Shown here: positions 40,659 through 54,200 of the stretch, in pieces
Layout of the letters: every line of letters starts with the position of its first letter
Numbering within the stretch: position 1 is the first letter of the stretch
Source of the DNA: Glandiceps talaboti
Taxonomy: Eukaryota > Hemichordata > Enteropneusta > Spengelidae
NCBI RefSeq assembly: GCF_964340395.1
Contig: NC_135563.1
Span: 12,834,651 to 12,898,650, forward strand
DNA: 64,000 nt
Reading direction: 5' to 3'
The notes under the pieces: generated by a model
Told to the model about the DNA's origin: nothing
What the model saw: the letters and a program-made list of their open reading frames with translations, nothing else
Databases searched by the model: none
Translations under genes and position numbers: made by a program

Positions 40659-42060
40659 ATCTAGTATACTGTCAATAAAAGTTAGACAATCCATGCAAAC
40701 TACTGTGGTTGTAGCCAAGATGCTATGCATGGAACTGGTGCCTAATGTAGTATTTTATATTAGATTAGAATTGGTCCTTGGTGACTTTTATTACCAGTGA
40801 AAATGTCATGTAGGTGTTGCATCCTTAATTATTCAAAGCATTTATGCTTAAAGTAGCAATAGGTTTTGGGGTTAGTAAAGTTAGATGATAGCTTAGGCGT
40901 GATACCTCATTAACTTCCTGTGATAGGATTGCAATAATTATTTTGAGGAGTGAACCTACAGCGAATTGATTATGTAAATTGCAAATGAGGAGTTTCCCAG
41001 ATCTATAAACATAAACAGTCTAGCTTTTTCACAAAATGGACCTAAGAAAACATATAATTATTGCTTCAACATCTCATGGTAATTAAGGTTAACTATTTCC
41101 CGTTGCTGTAATAATTTCATTAAACCTTGTATTGACAGAGCAGAGGAAAGTAACAACTTATTAACAACTCATCTGTGTAATAAAACGTCAGGGTAACCCT
41201 GCTTAATTTTTAGCTATATATCCAATTTACTGTCCTAGACATACCAAAAGTATTGTTGAAATGTCCACGCATTACAAGTCGCAGACTAGTTTTATCACTG
41301 AAATAATTGCTTCTTTAAAAATGTGCATGAACTGGAGAGGGTCTACTCCAAATTCCAATCCATGTACAGTATGAGAAGCCGACTTATGCGGTTGTTCGCG
41401 CAAATATGACAAGTTTAGGTTGAAATACAGTGTTTTGTACTTGTGCCATACGTTATCATTCTCAGTAAGTAATATATAACCATGGGTGCTTGATTATGAA
41501 TATATCGTCGTCATCTGCTTAGTTCACGATTAACACATTATATGTGGTTACTTTTACTATATCCTGCCCGGGTCAACGTTTTGTGTATGTATACTTAAAA
41601 TCCTTTGCAATCATATGCTAATCTCTTGTAAAATCCTTCAGTTTGTGATCATCATATTACAAAGGTTATTCTTTTCACAGGTATCTAGTTACCCTTTCCA
41701 ATTTACTAAGCCATTCAAAACCTTGCCACAAGAGTTTTCGAATTGATAAATGACACCGAATCGTTTTAAGAATCACTATTCTAAAGGAAGCCTATACTTT
41801 ACATAGTTGATTTCGTTTAAACATTCACAAGGTTGCATTTTAATTTATTTTTAGTCTAAAGTTCTGTAATACTTTCTGCTAGCATGGCGTCGCATTAAAC
41901 GAGCATGTCTTCAGGGTGACTGGTTAAAAATATTGTTACTGTTACAAGACAGCAGATGACAAATGGCAAATAGAAACTTGTCCAAGGACATCTGACAACT
42001 CTATCGGCTGAAGGCATCATGGCTATTTCTATATGTACATGTATCAAAGAGGAGTTTTCA

Positions 42061-42332
42061 CTATACGAAAGTCATATTTGACCATGTCTTTCGACCTTAA
42101 GCAGAGGATGTGTAAATGTGGTGAGTATGAGATGAAGTTCCACATTTGACTTAATTTACCCTGTGATCTCTCCCCTGGTGGCTGTGCACTATACAGAAAG
42201 TCATATTTGACCACGTCTTTCCACCGGGATAAATCTTGAGCAGAGGATGTGTAAATGTGGCGAGTGTGAGAGTACGAAGTTCCCCCTTTGACTTAATTTA
42301 CCCCCAGTGACCTCTCTCCCCTGGGGACTGTA
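42061..42332 (+). repeat. Tandem duplication, units about 128 and 144 bp
   Basis: Shared blocks: CTATACNGAAAGTCATATTTGACC, AGCAGAGGATGTGTAAATGTGG, TTTGACTTAATTTACCC and TCTCCCCTGG. The second unit has extra bases before AGCAGAGG and near CCCCAGTGACC. Confidence 0.85.
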
Positions 42333-42517
42333 GACAGTCAAATGTGGTAGTGCGTCTCGTAAGTACTCCTGGACAGAGATGGTGGTTAGGTGGGTCAGAG
42401 GTAGGGTAAAAGTTGGGTAAAGATGGGTAAATTTGACTTTTCGTGTAGTGTTTGAAAAATATATACAGGCTCATATTTCTCTCAAACTCAGTATATTGTT
42501 AAAATATTTGATAACAT

Positions 42518-42582
42518 ATATGTATGTATGTGTGTATGTATGTGTGTATGTATGTATGTGTGTATGTATGTATGTATGTATG

Positions 42583-42645
<63 letters not shown>

Positions 42646-42830
42646 GTATGTATGCATGTATACATGTATGTATGTATGTATGTATGTATGTATGTATGTG
42701 TATCTATCTGTCTATCCACGTATGTATGTATGTATGTATGTATGTATGTATGTATGTATGTATGTATGTATGTATGTGCATGTATAAATAGATGGATGGA
42801 TGCATGGATGGATGGATAAGAATGGATGGG
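42518..42830. repeat. Compound (TATG)n-(CTAT)n-(TATG)n-(GGAT)n array
   Basis: TATG/TGTG to about 42584, (CTAT)n 42585-42643, TATG variants to 42698, a short mixed patch, (TATG)n 42720-42776, then GGAT-type repeats 42790-42830. Open frames here in all phases are artefacts. Confidence 0.96.
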
Positions 42831-43546
42831 CAGTATCTCTTTCTTATGTCTATGTATCTTTCCCTCTTGGAAAGAGGGATGGTTTGTTATATAGTAAAGT
42901 GCTATAACCTGGTACCGTCAGCTGTTCTCTACATTTGTATTTACGAACCCAAGTATTTTCACTTCATATAGTGGTGGATTTCGTTGAGTATGAAAAAACG
43001 ACTATGAATTTCATGATTTAAATCGCTCGAATAAGCAAGATACGCCTTTCGGGATTCCCGTAATGGGATTTATAATCTTGGGTTAGCAAAAATCGATCAC
43101 CATAGTTAAACACAATATTTCTGTCAGAAACATTCTTAGATTTCATCAGGTAAACATGACAGGATTTAGCTTAACTCACCTGTGACCTTCGTTCCATGAA
43201 TTATGAATCAGCAGTGTTTCTTGAGAGATATTTCGAAAAGGGTCGTTTGAACACTTAAGGCAGAAGAACTGAATCACCTGAAATTGACAGAACAGTGAAA
43301 GTCGTGTATTTTTTAGGTCCATTGACATAAATATGGAACGACAAAATAAATTATAAAATTATTAGTCAGAGCATACACACTGGATTTATATACAAATAAC
43401 ACTTCTTACTATAGAACAACAGTTAGCTACACCCCACGAATGTTAACGATTTGTCGTAATTTTTTGTCACTGGTCTTGTATATAAAATTCTAATGTTCAG
43501 TCAATAGAGAAAAGTAATAATGACGTCGCCAACTTGTCATTTTTAT

Positions 43547-43637
<91 letters not shown>

Positions 43638-46600
43638 AGATGATCGCTAAAAATATTTGTGGATTGCGACTCCTGAACTTAATACATAATTAACGAAGCT
43701 AACCTGGTTGTGTATATGTCGGAGTGTACTAGCAGATGGAGTTGCACACCCAATTGCAATTACAAGACGATGATAAAAGTAGAGTCATTCCCAGTATCTG
43801 TTACAGTAGTGTAGGTAAAATGACGGACATCATTCGCTCTCTGCGCTTATGCTTCAAAATATATTCTAATGGTTCAGTCACATGTGAGAAATGTTGGTGA
43901 TCATTAATATTTGGCGCGACCGTTAGCTATGTCAATATGGTGTCGAAACCTTTAATATAATCTTTAAGAGACTAGTTGTGATTTTACCCAAAGAAATAAG
44001 TTATCAGCCATTAGACAACATGATATGTGTCATTCATTGCTATCCTATTGCCCTGAGCGGACAGTATGTTGGACAACAATGAATCTGAAGGTTTTCATCT
44101 TGTTTTTAGTTGTTGACCTAGGAAGATATATACATTGTACTATGTGGATCGTACTTAGAAAATGCACTTTCATATATACTATGTTTTTGTTTTCCGGTCT
44201 AACTGAAGCTCGTGTGATTTTGTCATATTCGTATGCCATAAACTTTGGAGGAACGGGTCACCAAATCCTAAATTTAAAGCGAGAACAGATATTGCCTAAA
44301 CACTAGAGTTGGAAGTTTTTTTCAAAATATATTTAATTAGAAACTTTCAAATAAAGGTATCCAATGGGACATAAACCATGTTTTCAGCGCGTTTTTAGAG
44401 CATTTTCCGTTCAATGTACGTATATTACACAATAATGTCTGGATCATTTATCTGGATCATCCGGAAATTAAACAATGGCATACGTAGTCTCCCCCAAAGT
44501 TAAATATGTTCTCTACTGACAATATCTACATATGATAGACAGATTATCTACATATCGCCATCAATCTAATGTGATATATCGTGTAAATAATGCAGTATTG
44601 AGAATATGAGAAATGAGATATAGGAAACTCAACCTAAGGTGACAAATGTCGATGTTTTTGTGAAACGTTTTACATCGTACTTGTTATTCAGTAAGAGCAG
44701 ATGAGATCATTTGTCCGTGCATGCCTTGCCTTTAATAAGTTAAAGTTCATGAAATATAAAAAGCCATGCCTTGCAAAGATTGAGTTGTTTAAATCATTCA
44801 CGATCGATTATGACACTTTCCTTCCTTCCCTGGAGATTTGTTCTCATTACATTCTGGTAAATTGACACATTACTGTAATGACACAATTACTGGCTGTAAT
44901 GACCATGGAATACCCTCTATGCACTGACCTATTCGGACTGATAACATATTCACATTCTATACGAAGTCTTTTTCTCTCTTTTTTCCAGCGACATTACGAC
45001 TGTAGAATTCTCCCTGATGATAAACAAAGATATTATGTTCAATTTGAATACCAACAATTTTATTTAAAGTGTACCGCTGTATATTTTATGATATAATATA
45101 CATCGCAGATTACTCAATTATGTGATTTTGAACGTGTGATCAATTCATATATCTATTGTAAAAATGCATCATTGTTTTCTAAATTTTGGATAATCATTTG
45201 ATGATCATGTTGGCATGGATGATTGGACAAAGTATATTGTTTCTGCAGCAATTCCTTATTATGTACGATGCCAAAATTTGTTTAAAGAATAATGTGCGCT
45301 GCAACTATTATTCCAAACTGTTTGAGAAATTATAATAGCAGCTACTGCAATTACCTTCACGACGACAAATCTTTAATTTAGTAATTTTTTCAACGTTCAC
45401 TCATGATAGCGATGTTTTTTGCTAACCCTGCTCACAAGCCCTTGCCATTTGCCAAAAACGCGATGGGAACTACTGCAAGCAATTGTAAAACATAAATCTA
45501 TGGGCGTTTAACTTGAAAATTTCATGATGCTCAGTGCGCCAAATAGCTATGGTTCTTTATATGAGTCACATAGCGAGGATAAGTGTACCGTCTCATTACG
45601 ACTAGAAACGATATCGCTATCTTGGGCTGTAATGCTCCCCGCGTCATTACTGCGTCACACATTACGAATCAGTTTCCTCGTGTGTACAAGAACCATAGAT
45701 CATAGCCCATCATCATCATTTAATGCACTTTGAATTCACCAAGAATCGGTGAACTTTGAAACATCCACCCTGTCTATTTAGGACTAATGTCTTTAAGTTT
45801 ATCTATTTTACATTGTGAGAGGTGGTTATAATTTTTCTAAAGTGCATACAGGGTGCTTTAGAACTAGCGATGAATCAGTGCGAAGCAAACCAGTACAAAT
45901 AATTGGAGAAGCGTGGAAATAATCAATTGCTCCAGTTTAACTACTGTCTTTTTGACCGAATAAATGGCATATTTCGTTTAACCACAAACAAGGAAATGAG
46001 TTTCTTCCAGTAATTACTAAAATAGACCCGAGTGATCCATATACCCATATGTGACATTTACGTATATGCTACATAAAATGACCAAAATAGCGAATTCGTT
46101 ATTTGCACAGATATGTACAGACAAAAGCTATGGTTAAAAAGTTTTAAAATTTCGACCTTCATTTATCACTAAGATGAACTACAACGAAAGGTTCATAATT
46201 GAAAATTGGCGGAAACCTAAAGACATATGATTTTATTTTTAAAATGTGATCAATTGCCATCCTCGTAAAACCACATGTCCGCTATACCGCAATTCTACAA
46301 CATTCAACAAAGCTTGAGAACAACATTTATATTTCTGAATCAAGCGGAGATTTACTGTCGCTCCTGCGATTGATATATTGTGTTTACTCATAAGAACTTC
46401 AACAGTCTGTCAATTTATCAGTCAAACCCTGGCGTTTGAAAAATAATGTTTTCTACTTTATGAATAAAAAGATACTTAATATTATATCTGTACAGGTCAA
46501 GAGTAAACATCCTTCTCAATGCATTCACTAAATTTATCGTTTAGTCAGTATACTATTAAGACTTAAATATCTGATCATTTGGTGCGTACAAACATACATA

Positions 46601-49200
46601 GCCAAGTTTTACAGGTCTTAAAGAACCTGTTTTCTCTTCCATATGCGTGTTGGATACCAGATTTTGTCCCATTTAGACGAATTATGGTTTTGCCTGTTAC
46701 GGTTTTTCGGAAATAAAAATATGAAAGTTTGTCAGATAGTCTGACGACAGTAATATTCTTTTAATGGTTAGAAAGATTGTTCGATAAAGAGGAATTGTCA
46801 TGAACACTGTATGGTATATATGTGAGTAGTATAAACTAGCACATTGTTACAAAAACAAGTGATATCTTAAAGAACCTGTTGGTGTTTGTTTTCTTGACTG
46901 CATGTACTTCTTCAATTTAAGGTTATCAACTGTTGACATTACTCATAGGAATAGCGTTATCATTCATTTATGAAGTGCTGAAAACTATAGCTAGCACAAG
47001 GACTCAATAGATTGCAATCGTGTGTTATCTTATACAAAAGGAAAGAGGTATAGAAAGCTGCCTTTTTCTTTGTATCCCCATGTCAGACATATGGCTTAAG
47101 AATTCCTAAAGGAACGCCAGACAGGAAGTTTTATTAGTGCGTGATTACAGCTTTCCAAGCGAGTACAAGGCTTAACCTTTGCATGGACGCCACATGACAA
47201 TTGGTAATTGCATCACTCTTCTGTTTTCAGAAACTGTACCCACGATCGTCTCTACAGGTCAGATCTCTCAAATCACTTATAATCTCAAAAACACCAGAAT
47301 TAAAAACAAATCATGCCATATCCTTCAAGCAAAATGGGTCAAAGACAAACTGTGATCGTTACAGTAATATAAGAATTTGTTCTAATGTAACAAAGGGTGG
47401 TTTCAATAAAGTATCCGAATGTTTTTTTTTTCAATATCGTTAAATAGTTCAGAGCTTAATCACCCGACCAACCAATCAAGCTTAACTTCAAAACTCGTCT
47501 GATGTCAGTAGCCTTTCTGTACTCTAACCCTCCAATCAATAAATGCAGATGATGATATTACATTAGCAACGCTAATGGGAATGTTTCCAAGAAGATTGTG
47601 TCATGTATTGTACAGTTATTTGTAAGGCATTGTAATGTGAATGGTAGAATTGTCTGCCAGGGACTCGTGTCGGTTGCGCTTTGTATTTCTGGTAACTTCA
47701 AAGTCATTCGTTATTAGAGCTAGCAAACAAGTATTACCGAAATTAGGTAGTCGCACTTTGGAAATACATAATTAGTGAATAAACGGTTTGTTTTCATTGT
47801 ATTGGATGTTCGTAGATTTCACAAAGCGTTTGGCTTAATAACGTAAACTGTAAAACAAGACAAGACACGAATAATGGGTATAACTTTTAACAAAATTAAA
47901 TTTCTATCATATGTGCTTTAGGATTATGCATACCATAATTTCTTAAAATTTATACATCTTTTCACCTGTACAAAATTCACTGGCCAGACAGACCGACGGA
48001 CGGACGGATTGGCGGGAGGGTTTTCATTTCAACAATATTTTTCGTTTACTAATTCATATAATTATCTTAATAATGTCTCACATGTTAAGTTTCTATGTTA
48101 TTTTTTCAGGTTGCAAAACCATGAATAGCAATGTCTCAAAACAGTAATTCCATATTTTAAAAGGGCAATGTACATATTATTATTTTATCTATCAAAACTC
48201 CCCATCTATCCTATTCTTGTTTTAATTTCATTAACATCAATGTCACAAATTGGTATACATCAATCCTTTCGCCAAAATACCATAGACATTTGAATTGGGA
48301 GTTGCTATGTAATGTTTTGTTCAATCAAATCGTCCAAATGAACGTCAGCGATTGCTGGTCATGTATTTTTTGTTTACTTTACACACCTCTGAGTAGATCC
48401 CTTCTCTATAATTAGATAAAACCGTAATTTTCTGAACAAACACATGAAGTGTGCAGTATGCACTAGCAATACAAACCAATAGACCATGAATAATATTCGA
48501 TATTGAAAACGATCACATTAGTGATTCAGTAAATGTGCAATATATATTTTCAATACGTAATATAAATGGAGTCTCTGTCAAATTTTATGCCCGACATAAC
48601 CATGAACGATTTCAAATTTGAAAGAAAAAAATTGAACGCTAATGATCAAAAAAAAAGTAAAAAGTACATTGTGCTCACTGAAGCAGACTATGGTACTAAA
48701 ATTACAGACTAACCTAATAGTATCATTTCATCAGGAATGTATAACGCTTGACGGGTCTGATATACTACCCTATAGTCACTGATGCCATCGAAATTTTAGA
48801 GTCAGTCTTAGAAATCATACGAAAATTTCAAAAAGACATGCATTTTTAATTCAGACATGTTACAGAATAATTCAGCATTTCAAATTTTATCAAGGGTTTG
48901 TCGCATTTATTGTTTAGTTATGGAACATGACCCCTGCCCCTTTCGGCAAAGCAATATACTTTTCGTTTTCGTTTAATGATTCTGTTTCTTCTTTATAGAT
49001 ATTCAGTTCAAATATATCGAGTAATATCTCGATATTTAACAGTGTTGGGACTTTACAACTGAGCATAACCATCTTACAATGACTTTGCAGGCTTAAAGCA
49101 GAATTCTACAAAAATAAGTCGGGAATTGTTTGGATAACCATGAATACCGCCATTCAATCCCCTATCTTTAATGCATTACATCGTAGGTTTTTATTATCCG
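42831..49200. other. Intronic DNA before exon 2, no further exon seen
   Basis: A small stem-loop (TCCCTCTT-gga-AAGAGGGA at 42861-42879), the (TA)n tract at 43551 and a gacggacggacgg stretch at about 47990-48006 are the only structured parts. Confidence 0.55.
43551..43633. repeat. (TA)n microsatellite, about 83 bp
   Basis: Pure TA run, one of the longest in the window. Confidence 0.97.
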
Positions 49201-49274
49201 AATTCATTCATAACTATGCATTTCACACTCAACTATAAAAGTAATTCCTTTCTTACTTTCCTTGTTCCTTTTAG

Positions 49275-50242
49275 GTAAATTGGTACCTTTTCTCGAGCAC
49301 ACTACTGAGACAACATCGGTCCTTACATTAGCAGCCATAGCAGTGGAACGCTATGTTGCGTTCTGTCACCCGCTAAAAGCTTCTTATGTCTGCACAAGAA
49401 AAAGAACAGTCAAGATCTGCTTAGCTATTTGGATCATTGCTGGCAGTTTTTGCGTTCCGTATACTCAGTTTGCTGAACATAAAATGGTTCTGACACCAGA
49501 GGGCGATGTTGAATATACATGTGGAACCTACATCATCACTAAAGCAGCCCTGGCTTATGTTGTATTGGCCACTGTCCTGTTTTTCGTCATACCATTCTTT
49601 TTCCTAGGTGTTCTGTACAGTGTCATTGCCAACGCTCTTCGCATCCGTACTCAAACGACATTGCGTTCAACTTTTACTCCAGCAACGAGAAGTGGGAGTC
49701 CTCGTAAGACGAATGCACGTGCGCGAACACGATATGAGTTAGTGAACAGGAAAAAGAGTGATGCCCGCAAAATTAGCTCAGATGATGTGGACTCAAGGAG
49801 TATCGTGAGATCGATCCACGCCACTGGACCACTATACGCTCGACGACGAGCTGTGTTCATGTTATTTGCAGTTGTTGTGGTATTCTTTGTTTGCTTGTTA
49901 CCTCAACGAGTTGTCAGTATGTTGTTTGTCTTTGATCATGCACCAAGAGATTCCCTCAGTATTCACGACATTCTGAGCCTTGTGACATTCTGCCGCATAA
50001 TGTTGTATGTAAACTCTTCAGTAAATCCACTCCTTTACAGCATCCTGTCTACAAAGTTTAGAGCTGCTTTCCTACGAGCGTTAGGAGTACGTCAACGAAA
50101 GTGTAAACGAAGCAACACAACCATGTCTACTCTTCAACAACCGATAACATCACTTTCACAGAAGTCGCCCTCACCGACGGTTAGAAAGAAGAGCTGTGCT
50201 GCAGATACAAAGACCAATACGATTCCTGCATTGCACTCTTAA
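49275..50242 (+). CDS. Exon 2 (terminal coding) of the same GPCR: TM3 to C-terminus
   Basis: Begins with GT completing Cys115, then K-L-V-P-F, and supplies residues 115-436. TM3 ends in E-R-Y (139-141, the DRY position), followed by the ICL2 P-L-K-A-S-Y-V-C-T segment (147-155). That segment is strongly reminiscent of insect ecdysis-triggering-hormone receptors and related TRH/ghrelin-type receptors. W167 is W4.50, C197 in ECL2 pairs with C115, P221 is P5.50 and Y229 is Y5.58. ICL3 is long and basic (about 237-306) with many Ser/Thr. TM6 has C-L-L-P (321-324), so Leu replaces the usual CWxP tryptophan. TM7 has F-C-R-I-M-L-Y (353-359) and N-P-L-L-Y (365-369). Helix 8 starts at K375-F-R. The tail (385-436) is basic and Ser/Thr-rich, a plausible GRK/arrestin target. 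Exons 1 and 2 sum to 1311 nt, exactly 437 codons with the stop. Predicted role: Gq-type receptor for a short amidated neuropeptide at the plasma membrane (inference from the family). Confidence 0.95.
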
Positions 50243-50342
50243 AAGAGAATAAATCATTGCTTATGTGGAGTAAAAGTGTAAGATAAATATACTGTTCTAG
50301 CCATTCACGGAGAACAAAGTTTTCACGCCAAATAGTCTATAT

Positions 50343-50623
50343 ACTTGTGAAGAACAACTACAGAACAACTTATGAAGTTAGAAAGAAATGCATATGGAAC
50401 TTGTAAATCAGTCAGCATAAATAGATGTAAAATCCGACGTTTCGAATAAGTATTCTTTTTCAAGGTAATATCGGCGAGATACAGACATGTTAGGTAAACA
50501 CCTGAACATATCTGAATGTAATGGAACAGAACGACAACCGCGCGTGATAAACGGTTATACGTGTGAAGTTAGGTGTGTTTTGTACACTTGTGAAGAACAC
50601 TAAAGAACAACTTATAAAGTTAG
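50343..50623 (+). repeat. 38-bp direct repeat downstream of the GPCR stop
   Basis: ACTTGTGAAGAACAACTACA at 50343, continuing to GAAGTTAG at 50381, recurs at 50586-50623 with few changes. A third partial piece (GTGTGAAGTTAGGTGTGTT) lies at 50561-50579. Confidence 0.75.
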
Positions 50624-50630
50624 GTGTGTT

Positions 50631-50747
50631 ATACATACATACATACATACATACATACATACATACATACACACATGCATGCATGCATGCATGCATGCAT
50701 GCATACATGCATACATACATACATACATACATACATACATACATACA

Positions 50748-50778
<31 letters not shown>
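50631..50778. repeat. (ACAT)n array with internal (GCAT)n
   Basis: ACAT tetramers, with GCAT at about 50677-50710, lying some 390 bp downstream of the GPCR stop codon, possibly in its 3' UTR. Confidence 0.96.
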
Positions 50779-50780
<2 letters not shown>

Positions 50781-51160
50781 TGTTCCTATGTGAATGTGTC
50801 TGTAATTTTCACAATTTTCTAGGTCTTGTCATTAAATGAGTGAAATTTTCTATACGGTATATTACCACTGTATCAGTTTAAAATATAAATTTTGAGTCAA
50901 AGTTATTTCATATTATTATTACGTATTATTCTTCTTAGATCTGTATTGTTTATGCAACCAGTACGTGTTGAAATGCTATGACCAATATTTAAAGTACAAA
51001 CGTTAATATTACCTCACTAGTACCTCTGGTTTCTTTAATGGAAGGCAATAAAAACGTACTTGCTGCTAGGATAACATATATAACAGTTGTCATTTTACTA
51101 AGTAGCGCAGGTTAATCTAAAAAAGACCACTTTCATGATATGGCGGCATTCAACATCGTA

Positions 51161-51202
51161 AAATGAATGAATGAATGAATGAATGAATGAATGAATGAAT
51201 GT
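51161..51202. repeat. (AATG)n microsatellite
   Basis: About ten perfect tetramers. Confidence 0.96.
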
Positions 51203-54200
51203 TCTTCCTATTAGATGTTATAAAACTCTGTGTCCGTGTGAATTGAAAGGTATTATATTAATTCTAAAACTTGTCACTCCAAAGAGTTACACTAGGGACA
51301 ATTAATAAGCTGTCAAAACATAACCTACATAACACTTTAAGATGTTGATATAAACATGTTTGGCTTCCCTACATAATATCTTCTCTGCCGAGTTGTTGAA
51401 GTGATAAACATTGTATCTTGCTCTTATGAAATAGCTTTGACGACCCTTCACTGTAAACGTTGCTACCAATTATGTAACAGTCTGCAACAGATGCTTAATT
51501 ACGAGATGAAAGCCAAGTAGACTTTGACGAGTTATTCATATTCGACTTTTCATCACTTTGTAGTTCTAATGTATCCGTCAATGAAGTCATGGCAAAATTC
51601 AAAGTAAAATAGTTGAAAATATACCCAAAGATAACATTACATAAACTGAGGTTGTCATGTAAAATGAGTTATTTTGTTACAATTAAATTTGTTTACGTAA
51701 ATAGAGGTAAGTACTGCTGGTATGGATGGACAAATTCCCTGGTAGATTGATTGAACACTTACCACAAACGATATCATAAAAAATACGTTCGTGTTTTAAA
51801 TAAATGATAATCATTTATTTTAACGGGCAACCGTAACAAGAAAATATTGCTATTGATACATAAAACCCAACATGAAATATCAGGAACAGTTCACACGCAT
51901 TGAGGCCACGATATGCAGAACCAAAAGGCTCATGTTCAACATTCCATTCGTTACCGCACAATAATGTCAAGATATATAAATTCCTCTCTCTGTAGAGAAT
52001 ATCAGAAACTATCAAGCTATTGTCACACCAATATATAAATTGTATAGACTGATATTCTGTAGCAATGTGGGTATTTTGTAAAATAATGTCCTTCTTTTTG
52101 AGTACTATTAATTATCTGGTATAACACAATTTACGATTTACTAACATACAATATTGTATTTAAAAGTGATATGATATGTAATAAATGTAACTCTCACTAA
52201 AGGTCTTTCCCTTTGCCATGGTAACAATATTTTCTGAAATAAAAAGTGTCTTGTCATGTTATTGCGTCTCCCTTTCTCTCAGATTCACCCTAAATTGAAT
52301 GTTCTTACAGCCCATCGATATGAGTAATGTAATGCTTACAATATCATTTATCACAGCTGAATGTATACCATAAATTACAATAAAAATGATAGTTCACCCA
52401 AATGACAAATTGAATGTAGTTTGCAATAATTGATAAGAGGTTTGACTAGCGAATTATACCATTTTACTTAATCTCATTTTCATTCACGTAACTATTAACC
52501 AAGTTGTTACTTTCAATTACAGGTAAACTATACATGGTCGCCATTTATTGTGAGATTCTTGTGTTATGATCGTCTTCCCCTTCAAAATGTTTGTCCACAA
52601 CCGCTCTGTAATGTTTTCTCCTCGCTAATTATGTCAAGCTCTCTACAAACCATTGGAAGTAATTTTGTTTCGAAATATAAGGTCTACATTTCCTTCTAAT
52701 CCAATAATGTAGGTGATTTTTTAAATCGATATCACGTATATATGGCTTCTTGTAACCCGACAAGTAACCCGATCGGTTTGCTAGGATTGTGAATATAATC
52801 CCTTAACAACAATTGGCAGATTACGAAGTCATATCTCGGATATTTGTGGAGACATCTGGCATTAAACAGTTTCAGTATTGAGCAATTATCAGCCATAGGA
52901 AATGAGTTTGGAAGAAAAACGGACTGTTGTAGCATGATGTTGATGTGACCTTTTACGTATATCTATATTTCAAAATTATGCTACCAACAAAATTGAGTTT
53001 CCTTTAACGAAGCTAAAATAGTAAGTTATATTTTGCATATCTAATTAATTAGGAACAATATCCATTTTACTCTAAGGGTTACCCATAGATTTATTCGGTT
53101 TGATTTGGCCAGTAATGTTTTTATGTGAATTCGAGGTTAGATGTTACAAATTATAGGTACATCACCAAATGGACACACTTTGCCGTGTTAAAAATAATAC
53201 CTAAACAGAAAGTACCTGTTAAAAAAAATTATCCCAAACACATGTACATACGAAGTCAGTATACATGTAGAATTTATTGCTTTATATACATGTTATATAC
53301 ATGTGTTCACACTGTGTAAATATTATGTTAAGCAAACCAAACAGTGTTTTCTCGGCAACCAAACCAATTAATAACAATCTGCCTATTCACGTAGTCTCCT
53401 ACGGTAATAAGTTAGTTGATCATTCACTTCCCAGTTTGTGCACAATGCAAAATATATCAGGATTTTCGAAACACACCATAAAGATTTATCCTTTTTTTAT
53501 ATTTACACTGTATAGGCTCAGCAAATATAAACCTCATCCTACATACGATAACCTATGTGTATTTGAAAACGGAAAGCATCCAGTCTCTATATGTTCCCTT
53601 GAGGTCGATTGAATCTACACGATGACGCAGTTCCTCTGTGAATATCTACATTTTGATCTATTCATTAGTGTATATGTAAGTTCAAATCACCTGTAGGCAT
53701 AACAACTGAAAATTGTGCATTCAATATGCAGTTCATTTTATATTTAAAATGTATGGACGTATAGCCATAATGACAAAAAAGTCGTACTTATACGTCTGTC
53801 ATGACATTTAAAGTAACGACTTGTCATTTAAGGTAAACTTGGTTGATTTCCCTTACATTTTTGGAAAAGTCTGATATTCATGCATTTGAATGGTATTAAA
53901 CATTTTCGACCATACTTTCATTTCTGAAAAGGTAGCGTTTAAACATGAAGCTGAAACTACATACTAGATCCGATCAGTTACTTATGAGTAAATACTCCTA
54001 ATCAAATTTACAAATTTCACGATGCCCTTGTTATTTGTTTGATAGCATCAGTTTAGTTTTTTAAAGAATAATATAGCGAATCATGACAAATGAACAATAT
54101 AAAAGAAATAGCTGGGTGATCGTTTGAGTGCTGTGTCAATTTGTGACATTGTACCATTCGGTATTCAAACAAAAAAACGTAATATCCTTTTTCGCTTGAC

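Larger units (their letters stand above)
33874..42060. other. Intronic DNA, no exon seen
   Basis: Holds copy C of the dispersed family, three stem-loops or inverted repeats and the 126-bp duplication. The remainder is A+T-rich without a coding signal. Confidence 0.55.
50243..51075 (+). other. Probable 3' UTR / downstream flank of the GPCR gene with poly(A)-signal candidates
   Basis: AATAAA occurs at 50248-50253, only 6 nt past the stop, which would give an unusually short UTR. An ATTAAA lies at 50831-50836 just after the (ACAT)n array, and another AATAAA at 51047-51052. Any of these could be the cleavage signal; the sequence does not decide. The stretch also contains a 38-bp direct repeat and the tetranucleotide array listed separately. 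Confidence 0.35.

Noticed and set aside
49262-49274. Independent start of the second GPCR part at 49262
   Set aside because: The frame there opens at TTG, and these bases are the polypyrimidine/AG acceptor; the protein would lack TM1 and TM2.
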